A stretch of DNA of 64,000 nt from an uncultured Prevotellaceae bacterium (GTDB lineage Bacteria > Bacteroidota > Bacteroidia > Bacteroidales > Bacteroidaceae), in contig ONWA01000004.1 of the NCBI GenBank assembly GCA_900321425.1, positions 1 to 64,000 of the forward strand. The letters run 5' to 3'. Shown here piece after piece: positions 42,776 to 51,774 of this stretch. The notes below the pieces were generated by a model. The model had not been told where the DNA came from. It saw nothing but the letters and a program-made list of their open reading frames with translations, and ran no database searches. The stretch's first letter is position 1. Each line of letters opens with the position of its first letter. The translations under genes and the position numbers were made by a program.

Positions 42776-43290
42776 TACCTTATGACTTACAGAAGATTCG
42801 CGCCGTAATCTTCGACATCGACGGCGTACTGAGTACCGAGACCGTCGTGCTCCATCCCTCGGGAGAGCCCCTGCGCTCGGTGAGTACCAAGGACGGCTAT
42901 GCTATACAGCTCGCCATGAAACTGGGACTGCGCATCGCCATCATCACCGGCGCCGACACGGAGAGCATCCGTCGGCGGTTCACCGGTCTGGGTGTGGAGG
43001 ATGTCTACACCCGTTGCTCGGTAAAGATTGTCACCTACGAGGCGTTCCTTCGCAAGTACGGCCTCAGCGACGAGCAGGTGATGTATATGGGCGACGATAT
43101 TCCCGACCTCGAGGTACTGCGTCGCGTGGGATGCCCCGTGTGTCCGAAGGATGCTGTCAGCGATGTGAAGGAGGCCTGCATCTATGTGAGCGACCGTGAG
43201 GGCGGTCACGGTTGCGGTCGCGACGTCATCGAACAGGTGTTGCGGGCACAGGGCAAATGGCTGTCGAGCGATACAGCGTTCGGCTGGTAA
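42772..43290 (+). CDS. kdsC: KdsC/YrbI-type HAD phosphatase
   Basis: 172 aa. The HAD nucleophile loop is [10 protein letters not shown] (residues 14-23) with both Asp present, motif II is ITGADTES and motif IV MGDDIPD. This family removes phosphate from KDO 8-phosphate in lipopolysaccharide core synthesis. Absence of a cap domain fits. No other KDO gene is adjacent, so the substrate rests on family resemblance. Confidence 0.83.
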   Translation: MIPYDLQKIRAVIFDIDGVLSTETVVLHPSGEPLRSVSTKDGYAIQLAMKLGLRIAIITGADTESIRRRFTGLGVEDVYTRCSVKIVTYEAFLRKYGLSDEQVMYMGDDIPDLEVLRRVGCPVCPKDAVSDVKEACIYVSDREGGHGCGRDVIEQVLRAQGKWLSSDTAFGW

Positions 43291-43346
43291 GCGCAACACG
43301 ACAGATACACATTTATCCTCAACGACAACTCACTTTTATACTCACG

Positions 43347-43373
43347 ATGATATTAGACAATCTGAAGAATTAA
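43347..43373 (+). other. Eight-codon reading frame duplicating the start of maf
   Basis: ATG to TAA, encoding MILDNLKN, 38 nt before the maf ATG whose product begins MLDNLKKY. The DNA of the two starts is similar over about 24 bases, so it is a diverged tandem copy of the 5' end of maf that now ends early. Confidence 0.5.
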
Positions 43374-43384
43374 CCCCAACAGTT

Positions 43385-44020
43385 ATGTTAGACAACCTCA
43401 AGAAATATCACTTGATACTGGCCAGCAACTCCCCCCGTCGTCGTGAGCTGCTGAGCGGTCTGGGCATTGAGTTCGAAGTGCGTGTGATGCCCGGTATCGA
43501 CGAGTCCTATCCCTCGATGCCTGCCAGCGACGTGGCGGGGTTCATCGCAGAGAAGAAGGCGCAGGCCTATCTGCCGCACTTACGTGACGACGAGCTGCTG
43601 ATCACTGCCGATACGGTGGTGATTGTTGATGATGAGATCCTTGGCAAGCCCGCCGACGCTGTCGACGCCCACCGAATGCTCCGGCAGTTGAGCGGGCGCA
43701 CACATCAGGTGATCACCGGCGTGTGTATCGCCACCAATAGAGATGCTAGATTTTCTAGAAATTCTAGAGATTCTAGAGATTCTAGAGAGTCTGGAGATTC
43801 CAAAGTATCCTTCAGCGTGAGCACCGACGTCACCTTCAAGCAACTTTCCGACGAGGAAATCGATTATTACATTACCCACTACCGCCCGTTCGACAAGGCC
43901 GGCGCCTACGGTATTCAGGAGTGGATCGGCTATATCGGTGTGACGGGGCTCCGCGGCAGCTATTTCAACGTCATGGGCCTTCCCGTGCAACGTATCTATC
44001 AAGAACTGACAAAGTTCTAA
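43385..44020 (+). CDS. maf: Maf-like nucleotide pyrophosphatase
   Basis: 211 aa from ATG at 43385. The Maf motif LASNSPRRRELLSGLG and the catalytic TADTVVIVDDEILGKP region are intact, as is FDKAGAYGIQEW. Maf proteins hydrolyse non-canonical or modified dTTP/UTP/CTP-type nucleotides in the cytoplasm. A stretch rich in Arg, Ser and Asp (about residues 122-138), encoded by a 9-bp tandem repeat, is inserted between two strands and is absent from typical family members of about 190 aa. Confidence 0.88.
   Translation: MLDNLKKYHLILASNSPRRRELLSGLGIEFEVRVMPGIDESYPSMPASDVAGFIAEKKAQAYLPHLRDDELLITADTVVIVDDEILGKPADAVDAHRMLRQLSGRTHQVITGVCIATNRDARFSRNSRDSRDSRESGDSKVSFSVSTDVTFKQLSDEEIDYYITHYRPFDKAGAYGIQEWIGYIGVTGLRGSYFNVMGLPVQRIYQELTKF
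43745..43800 (+). repeat. 9-bp in-frame tandem repeat in maf
   Basis: About five copies of a unit close to GATTCTAGA, imperfect at the ends. The period of nine keeps the frame and codes for the RDS/RNS tripeptides in the Maf insertion. Confidence 0.8.
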
Positions 44021-44041
44021 ATCCCAACCGCTTTTTCTATT

Positions 44042-44318
44042 GGACACGTCCGATTCCTCAACTGGACGTGTCCGATTATGCAATTGAGGCGCCTCGATTC
44101 CCTAACTAGTAGTAACCAATTTCTCAACTGGTAGTAACCAATTTCTCAACTGGTAGTAACCAATTTCTCAACTGGTAGTAACCGATTTCTCAACTGGTAG
44201 TAACCAATTTCTTAACTGGTAGTAACCGATTTCTTAACTGGTAGTAACCGATTTCTTAACTGGTAGTAACCGATTTCTTAACTGGTAGTAACCGATTTCT
44301 TAACTGGTAGTAACCGAT
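44042..44318 (+). repeat. 22-bp modular tandem repeat array
   Basis: About 12.6 units of exactly 22 bp. Each has a 10-bp box followed by a 12-bp linker close to (A/G)ATTTCT(C/T)AACT. Boxes in order: GGACACGTCC, GGACGTGTCC, GAGGCGCCTC, AGTAGTAACC, then nine of GGTAGTAACC. Boxes 1 and 2 are reverse complements, box 3 is a perfect palindrome, and the others keep GGT...ACC ends. Linkers change from CAACT to TAACT along the array. Bases 44020-44041 may be one more degenerate unit. The array fills the gap between maf and fbp; 22 is not a multiple of 3, so it is not coding. Confidence 0.93.
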
Positions 44319-44327
44319 AAAACAATA

Positions 44328-44359
44328 GTCCACGGAGAATGACGAGACTCTCCGCGGAC
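44328..44359 (-). terminator. Terminator of fbp and the leftward operon
   Basis: Minus strand GTCCGCGGAGA pairs with TCTCCGTGGAC (11 bp, one G-U) followed by TATTGTTTT. It lies 20 nt after the fbp stop. Confidence 0.75.
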
Positions 44360-44379
44360 CATTATATGATTGTATTGCT

Positions 44380-46368
44380 TTACTGTCGGCTCTCTTTCAG
44401 AATACCGTGACGATAAGCATAGAGCAGCATCTTCAGGTCGGCCACCTGTTCGCGCAGCTCGTCGCCCTTGTCGGTATCGGCCACGAGCATACGATGCGCC
44501 GACATCTCCACGATCTGCGTGGTCGACTTGATGTCCGTGCCTCGCAGGATAGCGTCGGCAGCACTGGTAAACGGTTCATGCTGCACAAGCTGGAAACCGC
44601 GGCTGTGGTACACCAGCGTATAGCCGGCAATGCCCGTCTCGGAGTGATAGGCCTCGGAGAATCCGCCGTCGATGACCATCAGCTTACCGTTGGCCTTGAT
44701 GGGGTTCTCGCCCTTGGAGGCATGCACGGGCACATGACCGTTGATGATATGACGGTTGGTGCCTTTCACCTCGAAAGCATCGAGAATCCGGTCGCACACC
44801 TGCTCATTGTCGCGCAGTTTGAAGTAAGCACCCTTCTCCTCCTTATACATCTCCTTGTCGGTGAGGAAATAGCGCTCGAAGGTGGCCATCTTCGACTTGT
44901 TGAACAAGGGAGAGTCCTTGCCACACCAGAGGTAGAGGAAATAGTCGATGGCATACTTCCGTTCGTCCTCCTCGGTATCGTTCTGGAAGGCCGACCGCAC
45001 CACCATACCTATCTGGTGGAACAGTTCCTTGCCCACATAGTTGTTACCGTAGACCTCCACCTCGCGAAGCGTACCGTCGTCGTTGAGTGGCACACTGGCG
45101 TGGAACAGCAGGTTGGAGTTGCAGACGTTGAACATACATCCGTGACTGAAGATGGCGCGAATGTGCTTGCGCAGTTTCTCGCAGACGATGAACGAGTGGG
45201 TGAGTTTCTGCATGAGCAACTCTTCCTCAGGTGTCAGTTTGTTGGGATCGGCAGGGTCGACGGTGGGGAAGTGGCAGGAACGCATCTCATAGTCCTTGCC
45301 GTCAATGACGCACACCCGACGCTCCTGGTCGATAGTGCCAAGCAGCATGCGGTCTTGCATGCCCCACTCAGGACGGCGGCTGAAGATACGAGCCTCCTCC
45401 TTGAACTGCAAGATCGTAATGGCCTTGTGCATCTTCGCCGTGAGCTGCAGGGTCTTCTCATCGATCTTCGTATCCTTCATCAGTTTGGGCATAAACTCCT
45501 CGCAGGGGTCATCGCCATAGGTATCGAGGGCGAAGGTGGCCAGCGGCACGAGGTTGATGCCGTAGCCCTCCTCGAGTGTCGCCATATTGGCATAGCGGAG
45601 GGATAACCGCAGCACGTTACAGATACAGGCCCGGTTGCCTGCCGAAGCACCCATCCACAGGATATCGTGGTTGCCCCACTGGATGTCCCACGAATGATAC
45701 TGTCGCAGCGTGTCCATGATGATATGTGCACCGGAGCCGCGGTCGAAAATATCACCGAGGATGTGCAGCTGGTCGATGGCCAGTCGCTGGATGACGACGC
45801 AGAGGGCACTGATGAAGTCGTCGGCGCGGCGAGTCTCGATGATGGTGTCGACGATCACGTTGACGTAGGCCGCCTTATTCATATCATCGGGACGCTCATG
45901 CAACAGTTCCTCGATGATATAGCTGAAGTCCTCGGGCAGCGACTTGCGTACCTTCGAACGGGTATATTTGCTCGACACGTCGCGGGCGATGCGCACCAGT
46001 TGGTGGATCGTGATATGATACCAGTCGTCGATATCGGGCTCAGCCGCCTTCACCAGTTCCAGTTTGCGGTCAGGGTAGTAAATGAGGGTGCAGAGCTCTT
46101 TCTTCTCCGACTCACGCAGTTCGTTGCCGAAGAGCTCGTTCACTTTTCGTTTGATATTTCCCGAAGCGTTCTTCAGCACATGCTGGAAGGCCTCGCTCTC
46201 GCCGTGGAGGTCGGCCAGGAAATGTTCGGTACCTTTCGGCAGGTGCATGATAGCTTCAAGGTTAATGATTTCGGTGGAAGCATCGGCAATCGTAGGAAAC
46301 GACTGTGCCAAAAGGGTCAGGTAATGCTTCTTCTCCTCCGTAATCTCATAGTGTTTCGTTGGTGTCAT
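44380..46368 (-). CDS. fbp: Fructose-1,6-bisphosphatase, class III
   Basis: 662 aa, the large class III type of Firmicutes and Bacteroidetes. It removes the 1-phosphate from fructose 1,6-bisphosphate in gluconeogenesis. Metallophosphoesterase motifs are visible: FLADLHGE near residue 50-57, LGDIFDRG near 200-207, WGNHD near 231-235 and a late GHVPVHASKGE. Its start overlaps the glycosyltransferase gene by 4 nt, placing it at the end of a long operon. Confidence 0.93.
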   Translation of the reverse strand: MTPTKHYEITEEKKHYLTLLAQSFPTIADASTEIINLEAIMHLPKGTEHFLADLHGESEAFQHVLKNASGNIKRKVNELFGNELRESEKKELCTLIYYPDRKLELVKAAEPDIDDWYHITIHQLVRIARDVSSKYTRSKVRKSLPEDFSYIIEELLHERPDDMNKAAYVNVIVDTIIETRRADDFISALCVVIQRLAIDQLHILGDIFDRGSGAHIIMDTLRQYHSWDIQWGNHDILWMGASAGNRACICNVLRLSLRYANMATLEEGYGINLVPLATFALDTYGDDPCEEFMPKLMKDTKIDEKTLQLTAKMHKAITILQFKEEARIFSRRPEWGMQDRMLLGTIDQERRVCVIDGKDYEMRSCHFPTVDPADPNKLTPEEELLMQKLTHSFIVCEKLRKHIRAIFSHGCMFNVCNSNLLFHASVPLNDDGTLREVEVYGNNYVGKELFHQIGMVVRSAFQNDTEEDERKYAIDYFLYLWCGKDSPLFNKSKMATFERYFLTDKEMYKEEKGAYFKLRDNEQVCDRILDAFEVKGTNRHIINGHVPVHASKGENPIKANGKLMVIDGGFSEAYHSETGIAGYTLVYHSRGFQLVQHEPFTSAADAILRGTDIKSTTQIVEMSAHRMLVADTDKGDELREQVADLKMLLYAYRHGILKESRQ

Positions 46369-47462
46369 ATTTCTAAGTTTTTAGCTAATACATTTCTTAA
46401 TTTCTCGGTATATCGGTCGTCGACGGGCGCTACGGGCATATAGCCTTCGCTCAGTCCGGTCTGTTCTTCGAGCAGGGGCATGAGGTGTTCCAACAGCGTA
46501 TATACCTTTTTATCTCTCAGCGTATTGAGGAGCGGCTCTTCGGTGAGTCGTGGGTTACGCAACTCGGCAGAGAGTTCCACCAGATGGAGTAGGGGTAACC
46601 GGTTGTGGGCGATGTCGCGTGCAATCCCTTTCAGGAGAATCAACACCATATCGTTGGACGTTCCGCGCCGCTGACTGAGAATCTTCTGCGGTAGCACGTA
46701 GTTGTTTGGGAAGAAACTGTCGATGGCCTTAGTGTTGATGCTGGGCACTCGTTTGTTGAGCACCAGCAGACCGCGGTCGACCAACTCACGGACATGTTCG
46801 TGCTCGGCATAGAGCAGGATACGTCGCCATACCTGGTTGTCGGTCACACGGTCAATTCTTTCCGTCTCCTCCTGACTCAGCCATCGCCTGTCGCCCGTGA
46901 TATACGCTTTCAGCAGCGAGGCCAGCACCAGTTGGTCGTCATCGCTCAACTGTTTCAGCACATCACTATCCTGTATCTTCTGATAGAGCTGCAGCATCTC
47001 GTGGGCAATCTCGTTCTCGTTGACACTACTCGTCATCAGCGGATTGCGGATAATGGTCAAACGAGGGTTCCATCCTAAGCGTTTCAAACTGTTTTCCTCC
47101 ATCTGTCCCATCACGACGACAGCATAGGCGTTACTCACCATCCTGCGCTGGAAGAGCACCAGTTTGGGGAGTTTCTCTTTCCACAGCCGTTCCTTCATGA
47201 TCCAGGGCTCCAGTTGTCCGTGTGTGGTAATCACCACTCGGGCACCGTGCCGACGGGCATAGTTGACCGCTCTGTAGGTCCATGCCGACCAGCAGCCATG
47301 AACGTGAACGATCTGAGGCACCTGTTCGGTGAAGACGGCCTTCATCTCGCGGAGACTCCCCACCATCTTACTATCAATATATTTATCCATGATACCCTGA
47401 AGCATGGTGGCATAAGCTGTCACCGCACTGTCATTTCCCGGATCAATATACAATACCCTCAT
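46365..47462 (-). CDS. Glycosyltransferase-like protein with only the N-terminal GT-B half
   Basis: 365 aa. Residues 1-140 look like the acceptor-side domain of GT4 enzymes (MRVLYIDPGNDS, HVHGCWSAWTYRAVNYARRH, ITTHGQLEPW). The nucleotide-sugar side with the usual EX7E motif is not found; from residue 150 the sequence is helical and of no family known to me. It could be a divergent glycosyltransferase or a regulator built on such a domain. It lies 3 nt after the GT2 gene. Confidence 0.65.
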   Translation of the reverse strand: MRVLYIDPGNDSAVTAYATMLQGIMDKYIDSKMVGSLREMKAVFTEQVPQIVHVHGCWSAWTYRAVNYARRHGARVVITTHGQLEPWIMKERLWKEKLPKLVLFQRRMVSNAYAVVVMGQMEENSLKRLGWNPRLTIIRNPLMTSSVNENEIAHEMLQLYQKIQDSDVLKQLSDDDQLVLASLLKAYITGDRRWLSQEETERIDRVTDNQVWRRILLYAEHEHVRELVDRGLLVLNKRVPSINTKAIDSFFPNNYVLPQKILSQRRGTSNDMVLILLKGIARDIAHNRLPLLHLVELSAELRNPRLTEEPLLNTLRDKKVYTLLEHLMPLLEEQTGLSEGYMPVAPVDDRYTEKLRNVLAKNLEI

Positions 47463-47465
47463 CGT

Positions 47466-48494
47466 TTAGCGTCGGATTAGTTTGTCTTTACTCGTACGGT
47501 AATACTGGATGATATAGAAGAGCTTTTGCCAGAACACACGAATCTCCATCAGGGGAATCGCCCAGAAGGGGAGGTGCTCACCACATCTGCCAGCCACTCG
47601 GCGTACACGATATATACGATAGCCTGACAGCAGAATCAAGCCCACAGCCATCGCTGCCGTCAGTAGCCAGTCTTCAACGATGATGGCATAGACCAGTGAT
47701 ACCAGCAACAGTCCGTATGTCAGGTGGAGCGCCAAGGTGTCGAAGAACGGTTTCACCTGATAGCCCCAGGAACGATCGAGATGACGTCGCGTTTCCTGAT
47801 AATAGATTTGTGTCATCAGCCATTTCTTGTTTTGGGGAGCATCCTGCACCACCGTACCGTCGGCATCGTTGAAGGCGGCCGTGCGATGCGGTTGCGCATA
47901 CTCGTTGACCATGAAGTCGTACTCACCACGCAGATAGCGAAGATTCGTCAGGAACCCGTTGTGCTCCATGAACAGCTGTCGGCGGACGGTGAGATTACAA
48001 CCGTTATAGGCATAAGGTTGGCGACGCACCGCCTTGAGATACTGATAGTTCCATTGGCGCATACGCTCATAGCGGTAGTAAAGTGAGGTCTTGTCTGCAT
48101 ATCGGGTATAGCCACATACCATATCGGTGTCCTCATGAATATACGCTGCGATCGTTTCCAACCAGTGACTGGTGGCTGGCTGACAGTCGGCCTCCGTAAA
48201 CACCACCCAGTCGTAATGGGCTGCCTTCACCCCAATCGTCAGTGACAGCTTCCGCCGGCTCAGGTAATGACTGCCTTGAGGAATGAAGGTGACATAGAGC
48301 TTAGAATAATGGCTCTTCATGACATCCAAAGCGTCCTGCATATCCTGTCCGGGTGATTCGTTGACGACAATCACCTCGAAACCCGGTTCATACTGCTGAG
48401 CCATCAAGGTAGGAAGGTGTTCTTTCAACGGTTCGATGCTGTCTTCGTTGACAGACAATACGATCGAGAACTGAGGTTTTTCTGTCGTACTCAT
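47466..48494 (-). CDS. Family 2 glycosyltransferase
   Basis: 342 aa from ATG at 48494. GT-A fold: FSIVLSVNEDS at the start, VVFTEADCQPATSHW with a DxD-like acidic pair, and two C-terminal hydrophobic segments (about 252-272 and 275-293). It probably adds sugars to lipid-linked or surface polysaccharides at the inner membrane. It starts 4 nt after lysA and precedes the GT-like gene. Confidence 0.85.
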   Translation of the reverse strand: MSTTEKPQFSIVLSVNEDSIEPLKEHLPTLMAQQYEPGFEVIVVNESPGQDMQDALDVMKSHYSKLYVTFIPQGSHYLSRRKLSLTIGVKAAHYDWVVFTEADCQPATSHWLETIAAYIHEDTDMVCGYTRYADKTSLYYRYERMRQWNYQYLKAVRRQPYAYNGCNLTVRRQLFMEHNGFLTNLRYLRGEYDFMVNEYAQPHRTAAFNDADGTVVQDAPQNKKWLMTQIYYQETRRHLDRSWGYQVKPFFDTLALHLTYGLLLVSLVYAIIVEDWLLTAAMAVGLILLSGYRIYRVRRVAGRCGEHLPFWAIPLMEIRVFWQKLFYIIQYYRTSKDKLIRR

Positions 48495-48497
48495 CAT

Positions 48498-49661
48498 TTA
48501 TTCATATAAATCTTCATTCATATAGCCTTTGGGCAGCTGTCGACAGTTATAGCCCGAAGCCATAATCTCACCGTAGGCGCCAGCCGATCGGATTGCTAAC
48601 AGGTCGCCACGATGACAACAATTCAAGTCGATCTGTTTGCAGAAGACATCGCTCGACTCACAGATCGGTCCTACTACGTCATAGGTCTCTTTCTCCTCGT
48701 CGCTGCTCATGTTCTCTATCTTATGATACGCCTGATAGAGTGCAGGCCGAATGAGGTCAGTCATACCGGCATCAACGATGGCGAACTGTTTGGTTGCACC
48801 TTTTTTAATATATAATACGCGAGTGATCAGCGAACCCATCTGTGCCACCACTGCCCGTCCTAGTTCGAAGTGGAGCGTCTGTCCCGGACGCAAGCGCAGC
48901 TTCTTGGCATAGGTATTGAAATAAGCGTGGAAATCGGCGATGGGAACCCTGTTCGGGTGCTGGTAGTCGATACCCAGTCCACCGCCCACGTTGATATGTT
49001 CAACAGTGATCTGGTGGCGTTCCAACTGGTTCTGCAGGTCGTTGATACGATTACAGAGCGCCTCGAAGTCGCCCATGTCGAGTATCTGCGAACCGATATG
49101 GAAGTGCAGTCCCACGAACTTCACATGTTTCATCTTGACAGCCTCAGCGATGACATCTTCCATATCCCTCATGGCAATGCCAAACTTATTCTCTGCCAGA
49201 CCCGTCGTGATGTTGGCATGGGTATGAGCGCCCACGTCGGGGTTGATGCGAAAGGCCACACGGGCGGTTTTACCCGAAGCGCCAGCCAGTGAATTGATGA
49301 CCTCCAGTTCGGGAATACTCTCCACATTAAAACAGAAGATTTCTTTTTCCAGTCCCAGGTTGATCTCCCAGTCGCTCTTGCCCACACCGGCATAGACAAT
49401 CTTGTCGGCAGGGAAACCGGCTCTGAGTGCGGCTTCTATTTCGCCACCGCTCACACAGTCGGCACCCAGGCCAGCCTCACGGATGATGCGCAGCACTCGC
49501 GGATGGGCATTCGCCTTCACCGCATAATGCACACAGAATCCCTGATGCTTGTTGGCCTCGTCATTGATGGTCTGCAACGTCTTCCGCAACAGATCGGCAT
49601 CGTAATAGTAAAAGGGCGTACGTATTCCCTCGAATTGCTGTATCGGGAAAATTCCTTTCAT
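48498..49661 (-). CDS. lysA: Diaminopimelate decarboxylase
   Basis: 387 aa, PLP-dependent alanine-racemase fold. The PLP lysine is in VHYAVKANAHP near residues 44-54; the glycine loop is HINVGGGLGIDY and the dimer-interface active-site CESSDVF (cysteine near 329) is present. It makes lysine from meso-diaminopimelate. It lies 6 nt after lysC, so two steps of the aspartate-lysine pathway are joined. Confidence 0.94.
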   Translation of the reverse strand: MKGIFPIQQFEGIRTPFYYYDADLLRKTLQTINDEANKHQGFCVHYAVKANAHPRVLRIIREAGLGADCVSGGEIEAALRAGFPADKIVYAGVGKSDWEINLGLEKEIFCFNVESIPELEVINSLAGASGKTARVAFRINPDVGAHTHANITTGLAENKFGIAMRDMEDVIAEAVKMKHVKFVGLHFHIGSQILDMGDFEALCNRINDLQNQLERHQITVEHINVGGGLGIDYQHPNRVPIADFHAYFNTYAKKLRLRPGQTLHFELGRAVVAQMGSLITRVLYIKKGATKQFAIVDAGMTDLIRPALYQAYHKIENMSSDEEKETYDVVGPICESSDVFCKQIDLNCCHRGDLLAIRSAGAYGEIMASGYNCRQLPKGYMNEDLYE

Positions 49662-49667
49662 CGCTGT

Positions 49668-50984
49668 CTATTTAAAGAGTGTATCACTCAGACTCTGAAG
49701 AGCACGTTTCTTATCCTCTCCCTTGATCAGGAAGGAGATATTGTAATTACTGCCGCCGTACGAGATCATACGGACAGGGATATCCTTGAACGCTTCTGCG
49801 GCGAAGCTCTCGAAACCGATATTGTTCCATTCGAGGTCGCCCACCACACAGATGATACACATATTCTTGTCGACGGTCACGGTACCGTATTTCTTCAGCT
49901 CGTCGAGAATATCCTCCAGATGGGCATCATTATCGATACTCATGCTGACACCTACCTCGGAGGTACACACCATGTCAATAGGTGTCTGGTAGCTCTCGAA
50001 GATCTCGAAGACCTTACGCAGGAAACCCGTAGCCAGGAGCATCCGACTGGACTTGATCTTGATGGCTGTGATATTGTCCTTGGCAGCAACAGCCTTGATC
50101 TTGCCTGTCTCGGTCTCGTTACTGATGGTCGTACCCTCTGCATCGGGCTCCATCGTGTTCAATAACCGTACAGGGATACCGGCATATTTGGCTGGCTGCA
50201 CACAGGTAGGATGCAGGATCTTCGCACCGAAATAAGCGAGCTCGGCAGCTTCCTCGAAATGCAACTGATGGACGGGTTCTGTCTTCTCAACTACGCGAGG
50301 GTCGTTGTTGTGCATACCGTCGATATCGGTCCATATCTGAATCTCATCCGCATGGATAGCGGCACCAATCAGTGAGGCGGTATAGTCACTACCACCACGC
50401 TGCAGGTTGTCAACCTCGCCATAGGCATTGCGACAAATGAATCCCTGGGTGATGAACACCTGAACACCCTCTTCCTTCTCCATAAGGGCTGTCAGCTTCT
50501 CACGGATATAGACAGGATCGGGTTCTGCATTCTTGTCCGTACGCATGAAGTCGAGCGCATTCAACAGCGTCGCATGAATACCCTGTTCCTTCATGTAGTT
50601 GACGACCATATTGGTAGACATCAGCTCACCTTGTGCCACGATATTCTTCTCCTCAAAACTGGTGAACAGCTCTTTCGTGAACGACCGCAGGTAGTTGAAT
50701 TCTCCCTTCAGGAACTCACGGGTGGCGCTCTTCATCTCGTCAGTAGAGTAGAGCTCCTCCACGTGTTTTTTATACTTACGCTCCAGTTGGTTGATTACCT
50801 CATTGGCTCCATCGGGATTCTTCTTATAGAGATAATCCGAAATCTCTACCAGCGAATTGGTGGTTCCCGCCATTGCAGAGAGCACAACGAAGACAGGTTC
50901 GCCCGACTTCGTGACCAATTTTGATACCTCCTTCATTCTCTGAGGAGTGCCGACGGACGTACCGCCGAATTTCATTACTTTCAT
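49668..50984 (-). CDS. lysC: Aspartate kinase
   Basis: 438 aa, monofunctional. MKVMKFGGTSVG at the start is the kinase signature; GGSDYTASLIGAAI carries active-site residues; two ACT domains occupy about 300-438 and probably mediate feedback by lysine or threonine. It phosphorylates aspartate as the first step to lysine, threonine and methionine. Downstream of ftsE by 18 nt. Confidence 0.94.
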   Translation of the reverse strand: MKVMKFGGTSVGTPQRMKEVSKLVTKSGEPVFVVLSAMAGTTNSLVEISDYLYKKNPDGANEVINQLERKYKKHVEELYSTDEMKSATREFLKGEFNYLRSFTKELFTSFEEKNIVAQGELMSTNMVVNYMKEQGIHATLLNALDFMRTDKNAEPDPVYIREKLTALMEKEEGVQVFITQGFICRNAYGEVDNLQRGGSDYTASLIGAAIHADEIQIWTDIDGMHNNDPRVVEKTEPVHQLHFEEAAELAYFGAKILHPTCVQPAKYAGIPVRLLNTMEPDAEGTTISNETETGKIKAVAAKDNITAIKIKSSRMLLATGFLRKVFEIFESYQTPIDMVCTSEVGVSMSIDNDAHLEDILDELKKYGTVTVDKNMCIICVVGDLEWNNIGFESFAAEAFKDIPVRMISYGGSNYNISFLIKGEDKKRALQSLSDTLFK

Positions 50985-51002
50985 TGTCGTATGTATTTTG
51001 AT

Positions 51003-51758
51003 TTATAATTCTTCTCGAGTGGTATATTCCACATTCTTGTTCTCTACGGGATCTTCATCATCCTCAACAAGGCTCATCTTGTTGTAGTCATTCGTCACCT
51101 CCGTGATTTGACTGTCCTTACAGCGGTATACGATACCAGGATACTTATCAAGCAGGGGGATATTGTGGGTACTCATCACGACGGCCGTACCTTTCTGTGA
51201 GATATCCCTAAGCAACTCGATAATGGCGTTGGCGGTCTCGGGATCCAGATTGCCAGTCGGCTCATCGGCAATGATGATCTTCGGGTTGTTTAGGATAGAA
51301 CGGGCGATGGCGATGCGCTGCTGCTCGCCACCCGACAGCTCGTGGGGCAGACGGTCTTTCCTGTCGAGCATACCTACTGCTTCGAGCACATCATCAATGC
51401 GTTTGTCGATATCCTGATTCTTCTTCCATCCCGTCGCTTTCAATACGAAACGAAGATTCTTATAGACCGTTCGGTCACCCAACAGTTGGAAATCCTGGAA
51501 GATGATACCCATCTGTCGACGAAGGGCCGGGATATGTCGACGTTTCAGCGTACGGATATCGTTACCCAGCACCATCGCAGTATCAGCCTCCTCTACGTCA
51601 TTCTCAAAATAGAACGACTTCAGCAGGGAAGATTTTCCTGAACCCACTTTTCCAATCAGGTAGATAAACTCACCTTCGTCAACATGGAAGTTGACGTTCT
51701 GCAATACAGGAACTCCCCCCTGTACGTAAATATTGACATTCTTATAATCTATCAGCAT
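51003..51758 (-). CDS. ftsE: FtsE-like ABC transporter ATP-binding protein
   Basis: 251 aa. Walker A GKVGSGKSSLL, signature LSGGEQQRIAIARS, Walker B KIIIADEPTGNLD and the switch histidine in MSTHNIPLL are all intact. Length and sequence fit FtsE, which works with FtsX at the division septum to control cell-wall hydrolases. ftsX is not adjacent. It sits between hisIE and lysC in the leftward operon. Confidence 0.88.
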   Translation of the reverse strand: MLIDYKNVNIYVQGGVPVLQNVNFHVDEGEFIYLIGKVGSGKSSLLKSFYFENDVEEADTAMVLGNDIRTLKRRHIPALRRQMGIIFQDFQLLGDRTVYKNLRFVLKATGWKKNQDIDKRIDDVLEAVGMLDRKDRLPHELSGGEQQRIAIARSILNNPKIIIADEPTGNLDPETANAIIELLRDISQKGTAVVMSTHNIPLLDKYPGIVYRCKDSQITEVTNDYNKMSLVEDDEDPVENKNVEYTTREEL

Positions 51759-51774
51759 AGCTATTGTTGTTTCA

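Noticed and set aside
44042-44318. CRISPR array
   Set aside because: The unit of 22 bp is too short, the would-be spacers are nearly all the same, and there are no cas genes.
44407-45606. 399-codon frame on the plus strand opposite fbp
   Set aside because: It is antisense to a well-supported class III FBPase and shows no domain.
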